NCBI RefSeq assembly: GCF_964228735.1
Contig: NZ_CAXRBQ010000032.1
Location: 7,057 to 71,056 of the forward strand
From: Pontibacterium sp964228735
Lineage (GTDB): Bacteria > Pseudomonadota > Gammaproteobacteria > Pseudomonadales > Balneatricaceae
DNA length: 64,000 nt
Reading direction: 5' to 3'
The first letter of the stretch is position 1, and each line of letters starts with the position of its first letter. Below are positions 59,166 through 64,000 of the stretch, one piece after another. The translations under genes and the position numbers were made by a program. Under the pieces are notes generated by a model that was not told the origin of the DNA, searched no databases, and worked only from the letters and a program-made list of their open reading frames with translations.

Positions 59166-61706
59166 TTAGTCATCGGATCCATCCTGGATAGCATCGGCTA
59201 CTTCCTGTAATGCCGTGGAATTGTCTGGGTTAGGCAGAAACAGCTCGGATAGCGGCTTCGGTTTGCCCAAGTGGTAACCCTGCGCGTAATCGACCTGGAT
59301 ATCGCGCAGCAGTTTGAGTGTCTCTTCGTCTTCCACGAACTCGGCCACTGTCTTCTTGCCGAGTGCATAAGCCACTTCCCGAATCGATTTCACCAGCGCG
59401 CGGTCAATGCTGCTGTTGGTCAGCTCACGCACGAAGGAGCCGTCAATTTTGACGGTCTCTGCAGGCAGGTTTTTAAGATACGAGAAGGTACTGAACCCGG
59501 TACCAAAGTCATCAATCGAGAAGGCACAGCCCATCTCTGACAGTTGCTCCACCATATGCTGGGTCGCACTGAGGTTGGACAAGCTGGCACTTTCCGTCAG
59601 TTCAAAGATGACGCGGTTTGCCGCAACGTTGTACTCGTTCAGCTTTTCCTGAATCAGCGGCACCAGGCGTTCGTTACGAAACGCCTGGGCGGACAGGTTA
59701 ACCGCGATCTTTCGAAGTTGCGGGTACTCGGCCAAAGAGCGAATCGCCTTGCTGATCACATGCTGGTCAAGCAATGCGATATCCTCAAATCGTTCCAGCG
59801 CCGGAATAAAGTCGCCCGGGTAGACCACTCTGTCATCAATCGTCAGGCGGACCAAGGCTTCATAATAGGCTACCTGATTGGATGCGATATGGTAGATCGG
59901 CTGGAAGTGAAGAATCAGTTTGTCTTGAGTAATGGCGTGCTGTACCGCATGCAGCCACTGCATGCTGGATTTCACGTCATCACTCTCTTTATCCTCTTCG
60001 GTATAGCTGTGGACATAGTTGCGGCCGTTGCGTTTGGCCACGTAGAGGGCAATATCCGCTTGCTGCAGGTAGAGCTGGGCATTTTCGGCGCTGCCGTCAA
60101 TCAGGCACATGCCGATACTGCAGCTGATCTTGTAGACCTGGTCGCTGAAGGTGTACTGGTCCATAGCAACCAGTTTGCACAGGTCCTCCGCAATGTTGTG
60201 GGCCTGTTCCAGATCCGTATCCATCAGGATCACGGTAAACTCATCACCGCCGATGCGGCAGAGTCGATCGGATTCGCGCAACCGATGGCGTAATTTTCCG
60301 GCTACGTCTTCCAGGACGTAATCACCCTGGTTGTGCCCCTGGGTATCGTTGATTGCCTTGAAGTGATCCAGATCGATGTAGAGCAGGGTGTGCTTGGATC
60401 CGTTGGAGCGCGCCAGTGCCGCCGTGCGTGCTAGTTCCGTATCAAAGAAATGGCGGTTATACAGACCCGTGAGCGAGTCATGCATCGCCAGGTGTTCCAG
60501 CCGCTGCTCTGCCAGTTTGCGGGCGGAGATGTCATCGATGGATACGGAGATGGCGATGCAATCATTTTCACGGCTGATGCGATTGAGTCGGGCCTCGACC
60601 CAGGCACCGTGGCTGTACTGGCTGTTGAGTTTAAATTCCAGCCGGGTGCGGGCGATCTTGCGATCAACAATGTTGTTGATCGCCTGCTGCACCTCACTGA
60701 CAAAGGTATGGGTCTCGCGGCAGGCAAACGAGGCTAGCTGCTGTCCGATGGTTTCGGTCTTGCTTAAGCCTGTCAGTAGACGCCAAGCCTTATTGAAGAA
60801 AACGATGCGTCCCTGACCGTCCAGCTCCAGAACGGCTGTGGTCAGGTTGTTAAGGATACGCTTGTGCTCACGTGTCTGCATATCGAGCGCGTTTTCGTTT
60901 TTGCGCAGGGATTCGATCGTCTGTGCGAACTGCTCGTTGCTGACGAGGAAATCTTCCCGACGGGAGGCGATCTCACAGACCTTGCGCAGCTGGGCGTTGC
61001 GGAACGGTTTACTGATGAAATCGGAGGCCCCTTTCAGCATCAGCTCTTCCGCCAGATCCATGGTGCCATGCGCGGTCATGATCACAATGGTCTGATCGGG
61101 TTTCTCACTCAGAATCTGTTGCATCACCTCAGGACCCGACATACCCGGCAGCATCACATCCAGCAGAATGATGGGGTGCTGTTTACTGCGCCAGAGCTCA
61201 AGACCGCTAGGGCCATCCTCCGCGATATCTACATCGAAACGCCCCCGCAGAATGCGTTGAATCAGTGTCGAGGTATCCTCAGAATCTTCGATAGCCAAAA
61301 TGCTGGCATGGCGATAGCGCGTAGGTGCACTTGGTGGTTCGCTGAGCAGTGTTTCCAGTTGCTCGAAATGGCTGTAGGGAATCAGGTGATCGATATCGAA
61401 TTCGCGCGCAGTGGTTTCCGCGATCCGCTTGCACCAGGTGGAGGCCACGATAATAAATGGGGTGTGTTCGCTGCAGCTGAATACACCGGAGCGCACCATG
61501 CGTGCGAGTCGCCAGCCGTCCAGACCATCGACATAGATATCACTGACCACACAGCGAATATCCTGTGTTTTCAGCAGGCCGGCCGCCATGGTACCGCTAT
61601 CCGCTTCAATCACATCGTAATGTGTATTTGCGGTAATGAAACGCGCCAGGTTTGAGCGTTGCTCTTCGTTACCATTCACCAGCAACAGGTGGGGTGAGCC
61701 AGTCAT
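59166..61706 (-). CDS. REC-REC-PAS-GGDEF-EAL c-di-GMP regulator
   Basis: The 846-residue cytoplasmic protein has two receiver domains (first with CVVSDIYVDGLDGW; second with ILAIEDSEDT, phospho-acceptor in ILLDVMLPGMSG and K in FISKPFRN), a coiled linker, PAS (ILNNLTTAVLELDGQGRIVFFNKAW to DDISARKLAEQ), GGDEF with intact RIGGDEFTVIL, and EAL with AYYEALVRL, NLSAQAF, DDFGTGFSTFSYLK and VAEFVEDEE. Both catalytic motifs are intact. The ATG at 61706 (MTGSPHL) has AGGA nine bases upstream; earlier in-frame starts lack support. Two receivers imply phosphorylation input; the orphan kinase 6 kb away is a candidate partner. Confidence 0.9.
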   Translation of the reverse strand: MTGSPHLLLVNGNEEQRSNLARFITANTHYDVIEADSGTMAAGLLKTQDIRCVVSDIYVDGLDGWRLARMVRSGVFSCSEHTPFIIVASTWCKRIAETTAREFDIDHLIPYSHFEQLETLLSEPPSAPTRYRHASILAIEDSEDTSTLIQRILRGRFDVDIAEDGPSGLELWRSKQHPIILLDVMLPGMSGPEVMQQILSEKPDQTIVIMTAHGTMDLAEELMLKGASDFISKPFRNAQLRKVCEIASRREDFLVSNEQFAQTIESLRKNENALDMQTREHKRILNNLTTAVLELDGQGRIVFFNKAWRLLTGLSKTETIGQQLASFACRETHTFVSEVQQAINNIVDRKIARTRLEFKLNSQYSHGAWVEARLNRISRENDCIAISVSIDDISARKLAEQRLEHLAMHDSLTGLYNRHFFDTELARTAALARSNGSKHTLLYIDLDHFKAINDTQGHNQGDYVLEDVAGKLRHRLRESDRLCRIGGDEFTVILMDTDLEQAHNIAEDLCKLVAMDQYTFSDQVYKISCSIGMCLIDGSAENAQLYLQQADIALYVAKRNGRNYVHSYTEEDKESDDVKSSMQWLHAVQHAITQDKLILHFQPIYHIASNQVAYYEALVRLTIDDRVVYPGDFIPALERFEDIALLDQHVISKAIRSLAEYPQLRKIAVNLSAQAFRNERLVPLIQEKLNEYNVAANRVIFELTESASLSNLSATQHMVEQLSEMGCAFSIDDFGTGFSTFSYLKNLPAETVKIDGSFVRELTNSSIDRALVKSIREVAYALGKKTVAEFVEDEETLKLLRDIQVDYAQGYHLGKPKPLSELFLPNPDNSTALQEVADAIQDGSDD

Positions 61707-62236
61707 CCTGTGACATCCTAAAAAAACTAAACACACACTCACGGGCAGAGACACACATCATGCCGGATGTTTTCCCTTTCGAATCCGCAATATATGGCTC
61801 GAAAGTGATAATAAAGTGCCCCTGATTGCAAGCTATTTAGGTACAACTTTGCTAAAGGAACATAGCCAAATCCAGATTAACAAAAAAAATTGGAAATGGT
61901 AATTCCATTGTTTTAAACATCTGTTTGAAAGTTGATCTGTTGTACATCTGCATGGCAATGACACAGGAACTTTCGAAGAGAAATATAGGCGCCGGTACTA
62001 AGATACGCGAGTGATTACTACAAAAAATACCATGTTTGGTGCGCTATTTGGTCAATCTTAGCACCGATATGTGACGGAGTACGGATAAGAGGAGAGGGAG
62101 ATGCTCAGGTACGCGCCGGGAGAGGCTGGATTGTTGTACGTTTATTGATGCAGTACATATTCGAACTGCCTTTTCCTAATAGCATTGGCAAAGTGTGGCT
62201 ACGAACGCAGCCACACTCCCGGTTTTAATCCAACCA
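61707..62236. other. 530-base non-coding region
   Basis: AT-rich and without an open frame of note. It must hold the promoter of the c-di-GMP gene. A perfect hairpin at 62192-62217 lies near the right end; GGTGC/GCACC flank a 17-base loop around 62039-62065. No RNA gene was recognised. Confidence 0.4.
62192..62217 (-). terminator. Hairpin after the exported cupredoxin-like gene
   Basis: A perfect 9-bp stem AGTGTGGCT/AGCCACACT lies 20 bases past the stop on the minus strand. A T-run is lacking. Confidence 0.5.
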
Positions 62237-62626
62237 TCAGGATGCTGGTTTCACATTATCGATGTCATACCAAGGGGTTGGGTTGATTGGACAGCGGTAA
62301 CGCACACCGTCTTCGGTGATGGTAACGCGGCTGATGCGCTGCTGGCCGGGCTCCAATGGAAACATATCCAGTGTTTCCTGGGTTTTGTAGTTCTGAATCT
62401 GAAAGCCTACCAATTTTTCAGATTTGTTGGTGACAACGAATTCGTATTCGCCTGCCTTAAGACCGGCGATAGTCTCTTCAGCAGCAAAATAGCCATTGTA
62501 CTCGTCAAGATGAATGACTGTGACGCCGTCAGCACGGGTTTCCGGTGTACCGGCTGTTGCGAAAGGTGCTGCAATCATTGTGGCAACCATTGAGAAGACC
62601 AGCAGCAGGGGCTTGAGCAGTTTCAT
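62237..62626 (-). CDS. Small exported cupredoxin-like protein
   Basis: The 129-residue protein has a signal peptide (KLLKPLLLVFSMVATMIAAPFATA) and a mature body of about 100 residues with a beta-sandwich pattern: LKAGEYEFVVTNKSEKLVGFQIQN, then FPLEPGQQRISRVTI and a C-terminal GVRYRCPINPTPWYDI. This resembles Cupredoxin_1-type domains (EfeO N-terminal domain) but lacks the usual His-Cys-His-Met copper ligands except one Cys in RCPI. A copper role is thus unproven. AGGAG precedes the start. It is divergent from an AraC regulator with a 111-base gap. Confidence 0.65.
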   Translation of the reverse strand: MKLLKPLLLVFSMVATMIAAPFATAGTPETRADGVTVIHLDEYNGYFAAEETIAGLKAGEYEFVVTNKSEKLVGFQIQNYKTQETLDMFPLEPGQQRISRVTITEDGVRYRCPINPTPWYDIDNVKPAS

Positions 62627-62737
62627 AAAGAACTCCTAAAGAAGGTTAACGTGTTCGATATCTACTTTAGGGGTTATGATTTGGACGAACTATGTCTAAA
62701 AGTCTCTTATTTGTAGCTGATCGTATTGGATGGTTCT

Positions 62738-63628
62738 ATGCTGGACAGTGATGGCTTGAGTCTGATTCTGCAGCGCTTGCGCTTGCAGGCAGAGGTGTAT
62801 GTACACGCGGACTTCTGTGGCTCCTGGGTGGTGGATACATCCGGCAGCCGCAAAGTGCCGTTTCATCTTGTTGAAAGTGGTAATAGTTGGCTTCACCTCC
62901 CGGGAGAATCGCCACGTCTCCTGACGGCGGGTGAGCTGGTGATCTTTCCCCATGATCAGGAGCACCAGCTCTGTAATCAGGATCAACTGCCTGAGGGAGT
63001 GCAGCGGAATAAAATTCCGGAACACAATCCTGACCTACCCAGTACGACCCTCGCCTGCGGCAGCTTTGAGTTTGTCAGTCGCAATATCTGGCCTCTGTTG
63101 GACGGCCTGCCAGAGGTGATTATTCTGGATCTGACCGATACCCAACACTTTGGTCAAACCCATGCACTGATGCAGTTGATGATTGGTGAGCTGCAGCAGA
63201 GAGAAGCAGGTTGTAAAGCGGTGGTTGATCAGCTGGCTGCTGCGTTGTTTATCCACGTACTTCGAAGTCAGCTGGCCTCGGGTTTAAGTCAGGGCATTTT
63301 GGCAGCTTTGTTTGATCCTCAGATCGGCCAGGCTCTTACACTGTTGCACCAACGTCCGGCAGAGGAGTGGAGTGTAGAGCGGCTTGCCAAAGAGGTGGGG
63401 ATGAGTCGCTCACTCTTTTCTGAACGTTTCCGCTCCCTGGCTGGCAAAACACCCATGCGTTATCTGGCGGAGTGGCGTATGCAGGAAGCCCGCGACTTGT
63501 TGATGAACACTGATCGCTCGATTGGCGTGATCGCTGAAGCCTGCGGTTATCAATCGGAAGTCGCATTTAGAAAAGCCTTCCGTGCTATCACGGGGAATAC
63601 ACCGGGCTCCGTTCGAAAATCCAGATAA
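62738..63628 (+). CDS. AraC-family regulator with N-terminal cupin domain
   Basis: The 296-residue regulator has an N-terminal cupin-like domain (FCGSWVVDTSGSRKVPFHLVESGNSWLHLPGE, LTAGELVIFPHDQEHQL, as in the AraC/cupin_6 group) and a C-terminal double helix-turn-helix (WSVERLAKEVGMSRSLFSERFRSLAGKTPMRYLAEWRMQEARDLL, then IGVIAEACGYQSEVAFRKAFRAITG). It starts at ATG 62738 with GGAT seven bases upstream; a TTG four codons earlier is the alternative. It is divergent from the exported protein, its most likely target. The effector is unknown. Confidence 0.9.
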   Translation: MLDSDGLSLILQRLRLQAEVYVHADFCGSWVVDTSGSRKVPFHLVESGNSWLHLPGESPRLLTAGELVIFPHDQEHQLCNQDQLPEGVQRNKIPEHNPDLPSTTLACGSFEFVSRNIWPLLDGLPEVIILDLTDTQHFGQTHALMQLMIGELQQREAGCKAVVDQLAAALFIHVLRSQLASGLSQGILAALFDPQIGQALTLLHQRPAEEWSVERLAKEVGMSRSLFSERFRSLAGKTPMRYLAEWRMQEARDLLMNTDRSIGVIAEACGYQSEVAFRKAFRAITGNTPGSVRKSR

Positions 63629-63920
63629 AGGGATATTCTCTTTTATACAGCACGCCAAAATATTATTGGGTTATAAGAAATTATAGTTTTTGTGTTTTGT
63701 GGACGTGGAAAGATTTAAATTAATCGGATTTTTATGTTTTGCTTCGATCAATATAAGAAAGAAGTATGAGTGTAAAAAATAAATGAGTGTTTGATCAAAT
63801 AGTTGTGCGGTCTTTACTCAAATACGCAGTATAAAAGTAACCGCTATTTCATTATTATGGCCTGAATCAGTGAATTCATCTGCTATTGCCGTGCCACCGC
63901 ATTGAATATAACCACATTCT
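63629..63920. other. AT-rich non-coding stretch after the AraC gene
   Basis: No gene, RNA or clear terminator was recognised. Base composition is much richer in A and T than the surrounding genes. Confidence 0.45.
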
Positions 63921-64000
63921 TTAACACCGCTCGATCTTATCCGGATTCTGCCGCCGCATCTGCGCTACTGCAGCATCATTCACCGTCTTCTCCGACGTTT
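63921..64000 (-). CDS. Possible 3' end of a leftward gene (partial)
   Basis: One minus-strand frame is open from the window edge for 25 codons to TAA at 63921-63923 (TSEKTVNDAAVAQMRRQ then NPDKIERC). The composition looks coding and the other two frames stop sooner, but the piece is too short to identify or prove. Confidence 0.3.
   Translation of the reverse strand, partial: TSEKTVNDAAVAQMRRQNPDKIERC

Overview
The window looks like chromosomal DNA of a marine, moderately GC-rich gammaproteobacterium, probably of the Oceanospirillales type. The sequence shows two different Na+/H+ antiporters (NhaD, NhaB), a TRAP transporter set, many c-di-GMP proteins, PHA/malonate-type fatty acid genes and glutathione-dependent formaldehyde oxidation. 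The taxonomic placement is inferred from gene content only. I saw no tRNA, rRNA, CRISPR array, phage or transposase gene.

1-10.6 kb: the 3' end of a large repetitive secreted or adhesin-type protein, an RhlE-type RNA helicase, then an aspartate module. It comprises aspA, an acidic amino acid symporter, a sigma-54 response regulator, a sensor kinase with a periplasmic binding domain, a LysR regulator and a divergent aspartate racemase. A near-perfect -24/-12 promoter and upstream palindromes precede aspA. The genes predict uptake and conversion of D- and L-aspartate to fumarate and ammonia under two-component control.

10.6-19.7 kb: nhaD; malonyl-CoA decarboxylase with an acetoacetyl-CoA reductase; divergent to them a PhaJ-like hydratase, an isochorismatase-type hydrolase and an acyl-CoA synthetase; a MITE-like hairpin repeat; then a FixL/FixJ-like two-component pair.

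19.7-29.4 kb: a RidA-TRAP(PQM)-FAD amino acid oxidase cluster with a divergent OccR-like LysR gene, an EamA exporter, nadE and nhaB, ending in a REP-like palindromic unit.

29.5-38 kb: a four-CBS/PAS/GGDEF/EAL protein, a MarR-like regulator, a DUF6882-like protein, a LysR gene divergent to the formaldehyde pair frmA-frmB, and a 475-bp repeat with hairpin ends.

37.3-47.0 kb: one long leftward transcription unit with an alkaline-phosphatase-superfamily hydrolase, a HAD phosphatase, a Yej/Opp-like ABC importer, a LysR regulator and an AllA-like protein.

47.5-63.6 kb: a hemerythrin-NIT-HAMP-GGDEF protein and a separate hemerythrin; then a five-gene operon (ABC_sub_bind protein, histidine kinase, TonB receptor, and two citrate-synthase-fold proteins whose catalytic positions look substituted) facing a ThDP enzyme; a REC-REC-PAS-GGDEF-EAL protein; an exported cupredoxin-like protein; and an AraC regulator. 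The five-gene operon is the best candidate for an undescribed system.
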